Assembly: GCA_964404445.1 (NCBI GenBank)
Contig: CAYOJW010000001.1
Location: forward strand, 310,001 to 374,000
Length of the DNA: 64,000 nt
Origin: UBA2336 sp964404445
GTDB taxonomy: Bacteria > Bacteroidota > Bacteroidia > Cytophagales > Cyclobacteriaceae
Direction: 5' to 3'
Below are positions 8,542 through 17,659 of this stretch, in pieces (the stretch's first letter is position 1; each line of letters begins with the position of its first letter). The translations under genes and the position numbers were made by a program. A model generated the notes under the pieces. It was given only the letters and a program-made list of their open reading frames with translations, was not told the origin of the DNA and ran no database searches.

Positions 8542-10242
8542 TCAATCAAACTTAAAATCTTTTGCCCTTAACTGAACAGACGTATAACCGTTGTAAAAAT
8601 TTTCGTCAACGGTAAAAACCATCCGAAAGGTACGTTGTGTGGCTAATTGTTCATAATGTTCGCCCAAATCAAAACCCACTACCTGAAACGTGGCCTCGTT
8701 GTTTTCCTGCGTGGCGATAAACCGCACGTGGCGATCTTTAAAATTCGTTAGTCCGTTTGTCACATACACATTGTGCGCCTCAAACACGGGTTTCTGGTTT
8801 TCGGGGCCAAAGGGCGCCATCTGTTTCAGTACATTCACAAACTTGGGCGTAATGGCATCGAACGAAAGTGCTGTATCGATTTCAATGGAGGGTACCAGCA
8901 TTTCGGCTGTAATGCGGGCGGACACCACTTCTTCAAAACGTTGCTGAAAAGCCTCTAAGTTTTTTTTGTCCATAGTAAGGCCGGCCGCGTACTTATGGCC
9001 GCCAAATTTTTCAAGCAAATCGCTGCACGCGGCAATAGCTTCGTATAAATCGAAGCCGCTCACACTGCGGGCAGAGCCTGTAATTTTTTCGTTCGATTCG
9101 GTGAGGATCACGGTAGGCCGGTAATATTTTTCGATACACCGTGCAGCAACTATGCCAATTACACCTTTGTGCCAGGTGTTTTTAAACAATACGGTCGATT
9201 TTGCGTTTCGCAATGTTTCATTGCTGCCGATCATGGCCAGGGCTTCTTCTGTTGTATCGGTATCGAACTGTTTGCGTACATCGTTTTTCAGGTTCACGCT
9301 TTCGGCACGCTGTAACGCTTCTTCTTCAGTTTGCGCGATAAGTAACTCTACCGCTGCGCTGGCATGCGCCACACGGCCTGCAGCATTAATGCGCGGGCCT
9401 AACGTGAACACAATGCTCGTTATATCAAGGTCGGTTTTGTTTTGCGAAATTTCTTTCAACGCCTTTAACCCGGGAAGCGGATCTTCATTCAGTTTTTTTA
9501 AACCAAAATATGCCAGTACCCGGTTTTCACCGGTAATGGGTACGATGTCGGAGGCGATGCTTACGGCAACAAGGTCGATATACCGATAGATTTCTTCTTC
9601 GGTACGATGCTGGCGCGCAAAAGCCTGAATGAGCTTGAAGCCAAGACCGCATCCGCTCAGTTCGTTATACGGATAGTTGCAATCATCGCGTTTGGGATCA
9701 AGTACGGCAACGGCATTCGGAATTTTTTCACCGGGTAAATGGTGGTCGCAGATGATAAAGTTGATGCCTTTATGTTCGGCCAGCACTACCATATCCGAAG
9801 CTTTGATGCCGCAATCAAGCGCAATGATAAGTGTGTAACCGTTTTCTTCAGCCCACTCAACCCCTGCTTGCGAAACACCGTAGCCTTCTTTGTTCCGGTC
9901 GGGGATATAGATGGCGCACTGCGGATAAAATGCGTGAAGGTATTGATATACCAACGCTACGGCCGTAGTACCGTCCACATCGTAGTCGCCATATATTAAA
10001 ATTTTTTCGTGTGTATCGATGGCGCGTTTCAGGCGGTCAACGGCCTGTTGCATGTCTTTCAGCAAAAACGGATCGTGCAGTTGGTCAAGTGTTGGCCTGA
10101 AAAAATCTTTGGCCGAGGCAAAATCATCGATGCCGCGTTGCGCCAAAACGGTGGCGAGGTATGGATTAATATTGATTTCTTTCGAAAGCTTTTCAACAGC
10201 TTCGACCGGAGTGTTCTCTTTATATATCCATCGCTTTTCCAT
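8542..10242 (-). CDS. recJ: Single-stranded-DNA-specific 5'-3' exonuclease
   Basis: A 566-residue DHH-family nuclease used in recombination and mismatch repair. The DHH domain shows GDYDVDGTTA (Asp86, Asp88, Asp90) and ICDHHLPG (His167, His168) for manganese binding; the DHHA1 domain has GGHKYAAGLT near residue 410, and the C-terminal OB-like part follows. Length is typical. The start is put at MEKRW; the seven extra upstream codons are not conserved-looking. A strong hairpin terminator lies 29-55 bases upstream, separating it from the gene before. Confidence 0.95.
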   Translation of the reverse strand: MEKRWIYKENTPVEAVEKLSKEININPYLATVLAQRGIDDFASAKDFFRPTLDQLHDPFLLKDMQQAVDRLKRAIDTHEKILIYGDYDVDGTTAVALVYQYLHAFYPQCAIYIPDRNKEGYGVSQAGVEWAEENGYTLIIALDCGIKASDMVVLAEHKGINFIICDHHLPGEKIPNAVAVLDPKRDDCNYPYNELSGCGLGFKLIQAFARQHRTEEEIYRYIDLVAVSIASDIVPITGENRVLAYFGLKKLNEDPLPGLKALKEISQNKTDLDITSIVFTLGPRINAAGRVAHASAAVELLIAQTEEEALQRAESVNLKNDVRKQFDTDTTEEALAMIGSNETLRNAKSTVLFKNTWHKGVIGIVAARCIEKYYRPTVILTESNEKITGSARSVSGFDLYEAIAACSDLLEKFGGHKYAAGLTMDKKNLEAFQQRFEEVVSARITAEMLVPSIEIDTALSFDAITPKFVNVLKQMAPFGPENQKPVFEAHNVYVTNGLTNFKDRHVRFIATQENNEATFQVVGFDLGEHYEQLATQRTFRMVFTVDENFYNGYTSVQLRAKDFKFD

Positions 10243-10270
10243 TCGGCAAATACGCAACTGCAAGAATACA

Positions 10271-10298
10271 AAAAGAGCAGCGTTGTGCTGCTCTTTTT
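10271..10298 (-). terminator. Rho-independent terminator between the SPOR-like gene and recJ
   Basis: An 11-base perfect stem (AAAAGAGCAGC, 10271-10281, with its complement at 10287-10297) closes a 5-base loop. It follows the stop of the SPOR-like gene read on the minus strand and has U-rich ends in both directions. It separates that gene from recJ. Confidence 0.8.
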
Positions 10299-10320
10299 GT
10301 ATGTTAGTTTATGTAACGTT

Positions 10321-10959
10321 TTATTGAGCCGGCTTTTCCGGAGCTTTGTCGCCCACTACGCCTTCGAGTACGTCTTTAATTTCAACACGCTGGCCATCGC
10401 GGTACGGAACGATCCAGGCATCTTTCACGCCCATTTCGCGCATATACTTTTTAAACGCATCGGCTTCCCAATAATCGCGGAACACGCCAATGGTAAATTT
10501 CTGTTCGCCTTTATCGGTTGCTTCACCTCCGAAGTTCGGGTTGTTTGTAAAATACTTCGACAGGTCTTTGTTTTTAAACGCACCGATCTGCACCTTAAAT
10601 ACAACGCCTTTCGAGAAGTCCATCGGGTTAATAACCGGGGCTGATTTAAGTTGCGCCAGTTCGGCCTTAGCGGCCGAAAGTTCTGAACGCAAACGTGCCA
10701 GTTCGTCTTCCAGTTCGGCAATGCGCGCATCTTTGTTGCTGATGGTTGCCTGTAATTGTTTTGTTTGCGTTGTAAGTGTGCTCACGTTATCGTCAGCAAC
10801 TTTTTTGTCTTCGGTTAGCGTTTTCAGCGCAACAGGGTTCTTTTTAAACTCCTTGGCTTTCTTCTTCCACTCCTTTTTTTCTTGCTTGGAGAGCTGGGCG
10901 AATGTTTGCGTGCCCGCAAAAAGTAAAACCAGACAGAATAGTAGTGTTAGCTTCTTCAT
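10321..10959 (-). CDS. Secreted coiled-coil protein with SPOR-like domain (Ezrin-like family)
   Basis: A 212-residue exported protein: signal peptide ending at about residue 21 (FAGTQTFAQ), a lysine-rich stretch, a coiled coil at about residues 55-105 with heptad Leu/Ala (ARIAELEDELARLRSEL), and a C-terminal SPOR-like domain (VFKVQIGAFKNKDLSKYF, about 120-195). SPOR domains bind denuded peptidoglycan glycans at division sites. Similar Cytophagales proteins are labelled Ezrin/radixin/moesin family, from the coiled coil alone. It probably acts in the periplasm at the cell wall. It has its own terminator downstream. Confidence 0.8.
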   Translation of the reverse strand: MKKLTLLFCLVLLFAGTQTFAQLSKQEKKEWKKKAKEFKKNPVALKTLTEDKKVADDNVSTLTTQTKQLQATISNKDARIAELEDELARLRSELSAAKAELAQLKSAPVINPMDFSKGVVFKVQIGAFKNKDLSKYFTNNPNFGGEATDKGEQKFTIGVFRDYWEADAFKKYMREMGVKDAWIVPYRDGQRVEIKDVLEGVVGDKAPEKPAQ

Positions 10960-11024
10960 GTATCTGTATTCGTTTTTGGTTAAAATCTTAGTTTAAAAGT
11001 ACGAAATATTTCTAAAATCCTATT

Positions 11025-12419
11025 TTACAGGCTTCCTACCATCTTTTCGGGGCGTACCCATTCATCAAACTGGGCTGAAGTTAACAGACCCAGTTCAACT
11101 GCGGCTTCGCGCAGGGTTTTGTTTTCTTTGTGCGCTTTCTTGGCAATTTTTGCCGCATTTTCGTAGCCAATGTGGGTATTTAAGGCCGTTACCAGCATCA
11201 GCGAGTTTTCCATGTGTTGCTTAATAATGGCTTCGTTTGGCTCAATGCCCTCGGCACATTTGTCGTTAAACGACACGCAGGCATCGCCCAGCAACCGTGC
11301 CGATTGTAAAACATTGGCCGCAATTACCGGCTTGAACACGTTTAACTCGAAATGGCCATTCATGCCGCCAACCGAAACGGCAACATCGTTACCAATAATT
11401 TGTGCGCACACCATCGTTAATGCTTCGGGCTGGGTAGGGTTTACTTTGCCCGGCATGATAGACGAGCCCGGTTCGTTATCGGGAATGATAATTTCACCGA
11501 TGCCACAACGCGGCCCTGAACTTAACATACGGATGTCGTTGGCTATTTTCATAAAGGCAACGGCTGCGCGCTTCAGTGCGCCCGACAATTCAACCATAGC
11601 ATCGTGAGCCGCGAGGGCTTCAAATTTATTGGGTGCAGTAACAAACGGATAGCCGGTTAACTCGGCAATTTTTTTTGCAACCAATACATCGTAGCCTTTT
11701 GGTGTGTTTAGCCCGGTACCAACGGCTGTTCCGCCCAAGGCAAGTTCGCGTACCATTTCGAGTGCGCTGTTGATGGCGCGAATACTGTTATCGATTTGTT
11801 GCACATAACCCGAAAACTCCTGCCCTAATGTTAGTGGTGTTGCATCCATAAAATGGGTGCGGCCGGTTTTTACAATATTTTTATATGCTTTCGCTTTCTT
11901 ATCTAAAGTCTCGCGCAGTTTCTTCATCCCCGGCAGGGTAATTTCTGTTACCTGCTTATACGATGCAATGTGCATGGCGGTAGGGAACGTATCGTTCGAT
12001 GACTGCGATTTGTTTACATCATCGTTCGGGTGAAGCACTTTTTTTTCATCGCTCAGTTTACCGCCACTGAGTACGTGGGCGCGGTAGGCGATTACTTCGT
12101 TTGCGTTCATGTTGCTTTGTGTACCCGAACCGGTTTGCCAGATAACCAACGGAAACTGATCATCGAGTTTACCGGCAATAATTTCATCGCACGCTTTGGC
12201 GATCAGGTCTTTTTTATCGGCCGGAAGCACACCAAGTTCGTGATTGGCCATGGCCGCAGCCTTTTTTAAATAACCAAAAGCATAGATGATTTCTTTCGGC
12301 ATACTGGCCTCGGGGCCTATTTTAAAGTTGTTGCGTGAGCGTTCGGTTTGTGCGCCCCAATATTTATCGGCAGGCACGTGAACTTCGCCCATGGTATCTT
12401 TTTCGATGCGGTACTCCAT
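11025..12419 (-). CDS. fumC: Fumarate hydratase, class II
   Basis: A 464-residue, iron-independent fumarase of the TCA cycle, converting fumarate and malate. The superfamily signature GSSIMPGKVNPTQ is intact near residues 316-328, the substrate-binding SGSGTQSNMN-like segment near residue 97 reads TGSGTQSNMN, and HPNDDVNKSQSSND near 130-143 contributes the active site. Length is normal. On the minus strand upstream (about 12440-12450) the sequence TACTTTTA is one base off the TAnnTTTG promoter element. It appears to be a single-gene unit. Confidence 0.97.
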   Translation of the reverse strand: MEYRIEKDTMGEVHVPADKYWGAQTERSRNNFKIGPEASMPKEIIYAFGYLKKAAAMANHELGVLPADKKDLIAKACDEIIAGKLDDQFPLVIWQTGSGTQSNMNANEVIAYRAHVLSGGKLSDEKKVLHPNDDVNKSQSSNDTFPTAMHIASYKQVTEITLPGMKKLRETLDKKAKAYKNIVKTGRTHFMDATPLTLGQEFSGYVQQIDNSIRAINSALEMVRELALGGTAVGTGLNTPKGYDVLVAKKIAELTGYPFVTAPNKFEALAAHDAMVELSGALKRAAVAFMKIANDIRMLSSGPRCGIGEIIIPDNEPGSSIMPGKVNPTQPEALTMVCAQIIGNDVAVSVGGMNGHFELNVFKPVIAANVLQSARLLGDACVSFNDKCAEGIEPNEAIIKQHMENSLMLVTALNTHIGYENAAKIAKKAHKENKTLREAAVELGLLTSAQFDEWVRPEKMVGSL

Positions 12420-12601
12420 ACGTGTGTTAATTTTTGATTAGCGTAAAAGTAAGAAATTTGAAATGGTTCGGGATAGTTTGATTTGGATTTCATAGGGTCG
12501 TCTGCGACAGACCCCATGAGGCCGAAAAGGTATTAATTGGCGGGGTTATTTGTTGGTTCAACGTGCCCTGATATTTGAAAAGAAAAGCTGTATCTTTCGG
12601 T

Positions 12602-12832
12602 ATGGATTTACAAACACGAAAACTCCACTTCATCGAAGAAATACTGGCCATCAGCAATGAACAGGTCATTGAAAAATTAGAGCATTTGCTGAAGAAAGAG
12701 CAACAGCTAAGTCCTGTTTTGAAGGATAAACTCACTTCGCGGGCATTGAAATCCAATGAGGACATTAAAGCCGGCCGGGTATATAGTCGGGCTGAAGTCG
12801 AGGCTCAAATCAAAAAACGCCTGGGCGTATGA
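12602..12832 (+). CDS. Putative antitoxin of a ParE/RelE-type module
   Basis: A 76-residue acidic/basic helical protein starting MDLQTRKLHFIEEIL; nine earlier codons in frame are not used because the intact paralogue at 20737 also begins MDIQTRKIEFI. The C-terminus (KAGRVYSRAEVEAQIKKRL) has the look of an unstructured toxin-binding tail. The stop overlaps the start of a toxin-like frame (ATGATGA), the usual coupling of such operons. The partner toxin is truncated, so this antitoxin may be an orphan or may guard against related toxins elsewhere. Confidence 0.65.
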   Translation: MDLQTRKLHFIEEILAISNEQVIEKLEHLLKKEQQLSPVLKDKLTSRALKSNEDIKAGRVYSRAEVEAQIKKRLGV

Positions 12833-12969
12833 TGAAAGTGGTCTATACCGACCAAGCCATCGCCAGCCTTGAAGAATCATTAAATTTTGCGATAGCTGAA
12901 CAGGGCATCCCAACACATCAAATTATTTCTATTGTAAATCGTCTGTTTGAACGGGCAGACAATAATTAA
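12829..12969 (+). pseudogene. Truncated ParE/RelE-like toxin
   Basis: This 46-codon frame (MMKVVYTDQAIASLEESL to FERADNN) matches the first two helices of ParE/RelE-fold toxins, which are normally about 95-105 residues. The expected beta-sheet half, with the catalytic or gyrase-binding residues, is missing. The frame stops 4 bases inside the 3' end of the convergent GIY-YIG gene (12966-13427), and no toxin remnant is seen beyond that gene. A recombination or insertion event that replaced the toxin's 3' half is the simplest reading. It is unlikely to be toxic. Confidence 0.65.
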
Positions 12970-13427
12970 TGATTATTAAAATCATTGTATGGTGTGCCAA
13001 AAACCATTGACGCATATACCTCAAATAAACACTGTTCGATGGGGTCAATAATTTCAACGTATTTAATGTTCATACTTGCCACTCTTTGTCGTTCGTTTTT
13101 AAAAATCGTTGCAAATTCGGGGTTTGCTTGTAAGTCTTTTCGTTTACAGTTTTGTATATCTATCCCTTTATTTTTTGCCTTCTCCTTAGCTAACCTAAAG
13201 GCAAAACTTGCTTTATTATGTCCCGAAGTTTGACCACCATGCTCTTTTAATCTCTTTTTCATACGATTTGTCCGTCCAACGTAAATAGGTATATCCTTTT
13301 CGATGAATACATAAATCCCCTGAACAGGCACCTGTGATAAATTACTTCCAGTAATCTGTTTACATGATTTAAGTTGCTCCAGTAACAAGGGAAGCTTAGC
13401 AATATGCTTTTGAAATTTTTCATTCAT
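12966..13427 (-). CDS. GIY-YIG nuclease-domain protein
   Basis: A 153-residue protein with the full GIY-YIG set: GIYVF at 37-41, IYVGRT at 48-53, Arg59, Glu136 as the metal ligand and Asn148 near the C-terminus. There is no UvrC-type helix-hairpin-helix or DNA-binding module, so it is a free-standing nuclease domain of unknown target. An insert (about residues 70-125) separates the Arg and the catalytic Glu. It is convergent with, and touches, a truncated toxin gene, and lies 21 bases downstream of a surface-lipoprotein gene, so it may be a newcomer to this spot. Confidence 0.8.
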   Translation of the reverse strand: MNEKFQKHIAKLPLLLEQLKSCKQITGSNLSQVPVQGIYVFIEKDIPIYVGRTNRMKKRLKEHGGQTSGHNKASFAFRLAKEKAKNKGIDIQNCKRKDLQANPEFATIFKNERQRVASMNIKYVEIIDPIEQCLFEVYASMVFGTPYNDFNNH

Positions 13428-13448
13428 ACTCTACTGAGCTTTATATTC

Positions 13449-15032
13449 TCAATCCGTTACAACACTATTCCCATTATCAATAAGCGTTTGTTTATTGGTA
13501 AGCCCTTGCCCGGTGGGTGGGGCTGCGGGGTTCATTTGTAGCATAATATTATCATTTGTAATGGCTGGCGTTATTTGCACCAAGTTGGCCAAAATAGCAT
13601 TAACGCCTGCGCTGGAAAGTTTGCTGCCTTGTATTTGTAATAGTCCATACCCCCAGTAACCAAATGCAGTTAATGTTGGCAGGGTTAGCGTTGCCAGTTC
13701 GGGGCTATTGTTAATTTGTAAACTATAAAGATTTTTTAGTTTGGGTAAATTGATCGTTGTTAAGTTGGGGTTATTGTTAAATTCAATACCTCCTTCTGCC
13801 AACTCAGGCAATGTTAATGATGTAAGCGCAGAATTTTCAATGCTAAAACTACCTTTGGAATACTTTGGCAACGATAGTGATGTCAGGTTGGGAGATGATG
13901 AAACTATAGCCGACATCCCTTCATCAATATAACCATCATAGATATACTCATAAATTCCCCCTGTAAACTCAGGCAACGATAGCGAAGTAAAAGAACCATT
14001 AATAGATAAATGGCCTTTGGTAAATTTAGGCAACAACACCCCGGCTAAATTTTCACCACCAACCTCTACGATTCCTTCTACCAGTTCAGGCAGCGACAAC
14101 GAAGTTAGTAAAGAGTTCTGTGATGCGGTCAAACGACCCTTAACCCATTTAGGAGCTGATATTAAAGAAATACTTGAATAAATTTTTACATTTCCAATTT
14201 TCAATTCAGGAAACGAAAACTGAGTGAGCTTCTCTGCACCTTCAATGTATAAAGAGCCCTGAGTATAGTCGTTACCATCAGCCCCCAAATACAAATACTG
14301 TAAAGCATTCAAGTTCAGGTTTTCAAGTTCGGGGTTGTTATCGATGATAAAACCTCTGCCAATTACTGATTCAAACCCGTTCAGGGTTACTGTTTTTAAG
14401 GCTGCATTGCTTTTGATTCGAATATTGATGGCATTTTCTAATTTACTCAAATCAACAGCGGTCAGTTGGGTGGTGTTCACAATCAGCACTTCCTGTGTGG
14501 CTGTGCCCAGGTCGCGGGCAATAATTTGAGCGGCTTCTTCATCGGTTATGAAACCCGCCAGGGCAATGGTTTGTTTGCCGTAGTTTTGCAACTCGCCCCC
14601 GCTGCCATGGCATATATAAATGGTATGGTCTATTTCGCTGGCCTCTAAAGTGTTGTTGCCATTGTCGTCAATACCCGCGTCTATACGGTAGCCGCCATTG
14701 GGGCAGTTGGCGCCCGGTGCTTCGGCTGTTACTTTAATTAGGCTGGTGAGTCCGTTGGAGCCATTTGTACCGTTAATGCCCGTTGCACCATTAGCACCGT
14801 TGCATATAAAGGCTGAGTTTTGAACCTCACCGGCATCCAGCACGGAGTTGCCGTTTTTGTCAACGCCCGTTTCAATTTTAAAGCCGCCCGCAGCACAATT
14901 AGCGCCTGCGGCCTCTGATGTTATTTTCACTAAACTAACCAACCCGGCCGGGCCGGTTTCGGACTCGCTACAGCCCAATAAAATAATAAATGCGGCAAAC
15001 CAAAGTTTCTTTAAAATAGATTTTGGATTCAT
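13449..15032 (-). CDS. Surface lipoprotein with DUF7151-like repeats and leucine-rich-type solenoid
   Basis: A 527-residue lipoprotein (lipobox LLGC, Cys21). After it come two copies of a roughly 45-residue repeat (LVSLVKITSEAAGANC and LTSLIKVTAEAPGANC, each with a calcium-loop-like D-NGN-LDAGE stretch and a closing Cys), joined by a collagen-like Gly-Xaa-Xaa run (residues 79-93). From about residue 160 to the end is a solenoid of irregular leucine-rich / receptor-L-like repeats with recurring LTSLSLPEL units. Such proteins face outwards and bind ligands or surfaces. The repeat family name is from memory and should be tested. Confidence 0.75.
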   Translation of the reverse strand: MNPKSILKKLWFAAFIILLGCSESETGPAGLVSLVKITSEAAGANCAAGGFKIETGVDKNGNSVLDAGEVQNSAFICNGANGATGINGTNGSNGLTSLIKVTAEAPGANCPNGGYRIDAGIDDNGNNTLEASEIDHTIYICHGSGGELQNYGKQTIALAGFITDEEAAQIIARDLGTATQEVLIVNTTQLTAVDLSKLENAINIRIKSNAALKTVTLNGFESVIGRGFIIDNNPELENLNLNALQYLYLGADGNDYTQGSLYIEGAEKLTQFSFPELKIGNVKIYSSISLISAPKWVKGRLTASQNSLLTSLSLPELVEGIVEVGGENLAGVLLPKFTKGHLSINGSFTSLSLPEFTGGIYEYIYDGYIDEGMSAIVSSSPNLTSLSLPKYSKGSFSIENSALTSLTLPELAEGGIEFNNNPNLTTINLPKLKNLYSLQINNSPELATLTLPTLTAFGYWGYGLLQIQGSKLSSAGVNAILANLVQITPAITNDNIMLQMNPAAPPTGQGLTNKQTLIDNGNSVVTD

Positions 15033-15171
15033 GGTTTAGGGTTAAAATCGAACATGAAACAATCCACGCACGTACGGCAATGGGAAAGGTTTGCAATGTT
15101 AAAGCACGAACTACCGGAGTAAAGAATTTTTTGGTTAGTTTTACTATCGGTTTTTATAGTTTAACACAAGC

Positions 15172-15576
15172 ATGGAACAAGACAATTTCAGCGTATTAGA
15201 AAACAAATCCATTGGGCGCAACATTGCGTTGTATCGCAAAATCAGGGGACTGAAAGCTATGGATGTAGCCGCAAAACTGGATATGAAAGAAGCGGCCTAT
15301 ACACGCTACGAACGTGGCGAGGGTGCCATTACCATTGACCTGCTCCAGCAAATTGCACAAACACTAAACGTTGATCCGTTAACATTAATATCCACACATC
15401 CGGCAAGCTTTATTGAGAACTTTGGTAATAATTCACCTAATGCTGTTGTAGCTGTTCATTCTGATAATAATAAAACCATTGATGAGCAACAAACTCAACT
15501 GTTGATAAAATTGATGGAGAACGTTACCACGCTAAACGAGCGCGTGATTACGCTGTTAGAGATGCGGGAGAAGTAG
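15172..15576 (+). CDS. XRE-family DNA-binding regulator
   Basis: A 134-residue protein with an N-terminal Cro/C1 helix-turn-helix at about residues 14-66 (GRNIALYRKIRGLKAMDVAAKLDMKEAAYTRYERG) and a C-terminal segment at about 100-132 that looks like a short coiled coil (LLIKLMENVTTLNERVITLLEM) for dimerisation. It is divergent from the surface lipoprotein gene across 139 bases and could regulate it, which is inference. No peptidase or sensing domain is present. Confidence 0.88.
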   Translation: MEQDNFSVLENKSIGRNIALYRKIRGLKAMDVAAKLDMKEAAYTRYERGEGAITIDLLQQIAQTLNVDPLTLISTHPASFIENFGNNSPNAVVAVHSDNNKTIDEQQTQLLIKLMENVTTLNERVITLLEMREK

Positions 15577-15627
15577 CATTTGAGTTAATGAAGGAAGTTT
15601 AAAGAATAGCCGCCTGTTTTTATAACC

Positions 15628-17634
15628 CTAATTCCCTCCCTGTCGGAAGTATTTATCCTCATCGTCCAACGCATCGTCTTCGAGCGGTTTGGGTATCGAA
15701 CGGATTTCGATGATTTTAAATTCGGTACGCCTGTTCCGGTCGCGCCCTCGCGGGTTATCGGTACCATCGGGGTTTGTATTGCGGGCAATGGGTTTTTCTT
15801 CGCCATACCCACGCGCCTCTAAGCGATCAGAAGAAATACCTTTACTGATCAGATACCTAACGGTTGACCTGGCCCTTCGTTGCGACAACTCATAGTTATA
15901 GGTATTTGAACCTACACTATCGGTATGCGAACCCATTTCTATTTTTATTTCGGGGTTATCGATCAGTAATTGTACGAGCTTGTCAAGCTCTTTAGCCGCA
16001 CTGGGCTGAATGCGGGCGCTGTCGAACTCGAAGTAAATGTTATCGAGCCTGAATATTTTTTCGAGTTCTTTTTTATCCAGCACCAGAGTTGTATCGAACG
16101 TTATGTTGGTGATTAAATCTTTCAGTGTTTTGGGATCGACCGAGCGGCCAAAGGTGCTGTACGTTTGGCGTTTCACTAAATATCCATCGGTTTCGCCAAT
16201 CAAATTATAATCTTCGTTTTCGTAAATGCGGAACAAAAACCTGCCATCGTTACCGGTAACATAATCCTGCATTACATTGCTGTTGGCATCGATGAGCGAA
16301 ACTTTTGTGTTGGGCAATATCTGTAGCTTGCCCTCTTTATCGGGTGTATAGGTTACGCCTGCCAGGTAGTAGTTTACTATTTTCAGGTCGGGGTCTTCGT
16401 TTACAAAGGTGTAAATATCATCATCGCCCTTACCACCTTCGCGGTTTGAAGTAAAGAAGCCACGGTCGGGTCGCACTAAAAATATCCCGAAATCATCACC
16501 GGCCGAGTTTACCGGCTCGCCCAGATTTTCAATAACGGTTTTTCCGTTTACCCGTTTCACCACAAACAAATCAAGTCCGCCAAAACCGGGGTGTGCATCT
16601 GATGAAAAGTAAAGGTTTGCATTCTCGGCCACGTACGGAAACATTTCGTTGCCGGGTGTGTTGATTTCAGGCCCCAGGTTGCGCACACGCGAAAATCTTC
16701 CGCGCGCATCCATCTGCGCAGCATACAAATCGGTACCGCCATAACCGCCTTCACGATTCGAGGCAAAGTACAGCGTTCGTCCATCGGGGCTAAATGCAGG
16801 CGATGAATCCCACGACTTGGGGGTGTTTACACTTCCGGTGATAATGGCCGGGTCGCTCCAGGTTCCGTTACGAAAGCGCGACATATACAGGTCAACATCT
16901 TCGGTACCTTTCTTTTTACCGGTATTGCCTTTGGCAAACACCATGATTTTTCCATCGGGCGAAAAGGTAACGCAGCCGTTGTTTACATTTTCGGTGTTGA
17001 TGTTGGGCGGAAGGGGCGCAACGGTTGTTACATCGACAATGGCTCCGCGCGATGCCGCTTTATAAATATTAGTAAAGGGGGTTCCGGTGGCTTCGTAAAT
17101 GCGGCCGTTACCTCGCGATGAGGTGTAGTATAATTCGTTGTTCAGGTAAACCGGGGCATACTCACTGGCCGGGGTGTTTAACAATTCGAGGTTTTTAACA
17201 CGGTAATAGCTTGGCTTTTGCCTGAGGTTGCTCAAATAATCGAGTGCGTTGATTTCGGCAGCCGCCCGGTCTTTTAGCGGCATATTCATGGTACGGGTTT
17301 CCAGTTCTTTTAACTGGGTTTTTGCTTCATCGTATTTGCCGTTTGTTTTTAAGGCTTGCGCATAATAAAACTGGATGGAGTCTTTATCGAACCCGCCACC
17401 TTTAGCCCGCTGATAATATTGCTCGGCTTCTTTCGCCCGGTTAGACAACCGGAACGATTCGGCTATTAAAAAATTGGCTTTGCCTGAATTGTCGCCTGTT
17501 GCGGATTTCTTTAACAGGTCAATGGTTTTTTGATACTCGCCACGGTTAAAAGCCTTCGTTGCTTTCTTTTCAACGCTGCACGCAACCGCTGTAAGCCCTA
17601 ACAAAAATATGACAACAACCCTCATACGTTTCAT
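15628..17634 (-). CDS. PorE-like OmpA-family lipoprotein (TPR, PD40, OmpA)
   Basis: A 668-residue lipoprotein (lipobox TAVAC, Cys19) with four parts: TPR-like helices (about 25-135), a PD40 beta-propeller (about 150-400; repeats such as TFSPDGKIMVFAKG, AFSPDGRTLYFASNREGG and GFFTSNREGGKGDDD), a carboxypeptidase-regulatory-like beta domain (about 415-505) and a C-terminal OmpA peptidoglycan-binding domain (about 535-645; HTDSVGSNTYNYELSQRRA). This order and length match PorE, a peptidoglycan-binding type IX secretion lipoprotein. It would anchor an outer-membrane machine to the cell wall. No PorP/SprF partner lies beside it. Confidence 0.82.
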   Translation of the reverse strand: MKRMRVVVIFLLGLTAVACSVEKKATKAFNRGEYQKTIDLLKKSATGDNSGKANFLIAESFRLSNRAKEAEQYYQRAKGGGFDKDSIQFYYAQALKTNGKYDEAKTQLKELETRTMNMPLKDRAAAEINALDYLSNLRQKPSYYRVKNLELLNTPASEYAPVYLNNELYYTSSRGNGRIYEATGTPFTNIYKAASRGAIVDVTTVAPLPPNINTENVNNGCVTFSPDGKIMVFAKGNTGKKKGTEDVDLYMSRFRNGTWSDPAIITGSVNTPKSWDSSPAFSPDGRTLYFASNREGGYGGTDLYAAQMDARGRFSRVRNLGPEINTPGNEMFPYVAENANLYFSSDAHPGFGGLDLFVVKRVNGKTVIENLGEPVNSAGDDFGIFLVRPDRGFFTSNREGGKGDDDIYTFVNEDPDLKIVNYYLAGVTYTPDKEGKLQILPNTKVSLIDANSNVMQDYVTGNDGRFLFRIYENEDYNLIGETDGYLVKRQTYSTFGRSVDPKTLKDLITNITFDTTLVLDKKELEKIFRLDNIYFEFDSARIQPSAAKELDKLVQLLIDNPEIKIEMGSHTDSVGSNTYNYELSQRRARSTVRYLISKGISSDRLEARGYGEEKPIARNTNPDGTDNPRGRDRNRRTEFKIIEIRSIPKPLEDDALDDEDKYFRQGGN

Positions 17635-17659
17635 TCAAACCTAAAGCTACAAAAAAACA

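Noticed and set aside
10009..10644. A 211-codon frame on the plus strand over recJ and the SPOR-like gene
   Set aside because: It is the shadow of two well-supported minus-strand genes and crosses their terminator.
12829..12969. Simple frameshift in the toxin
   Set aside because: Reading the other frames after the stop gives no toxin C-terminus; the sequence is already the end of the GIY-YIG gene.
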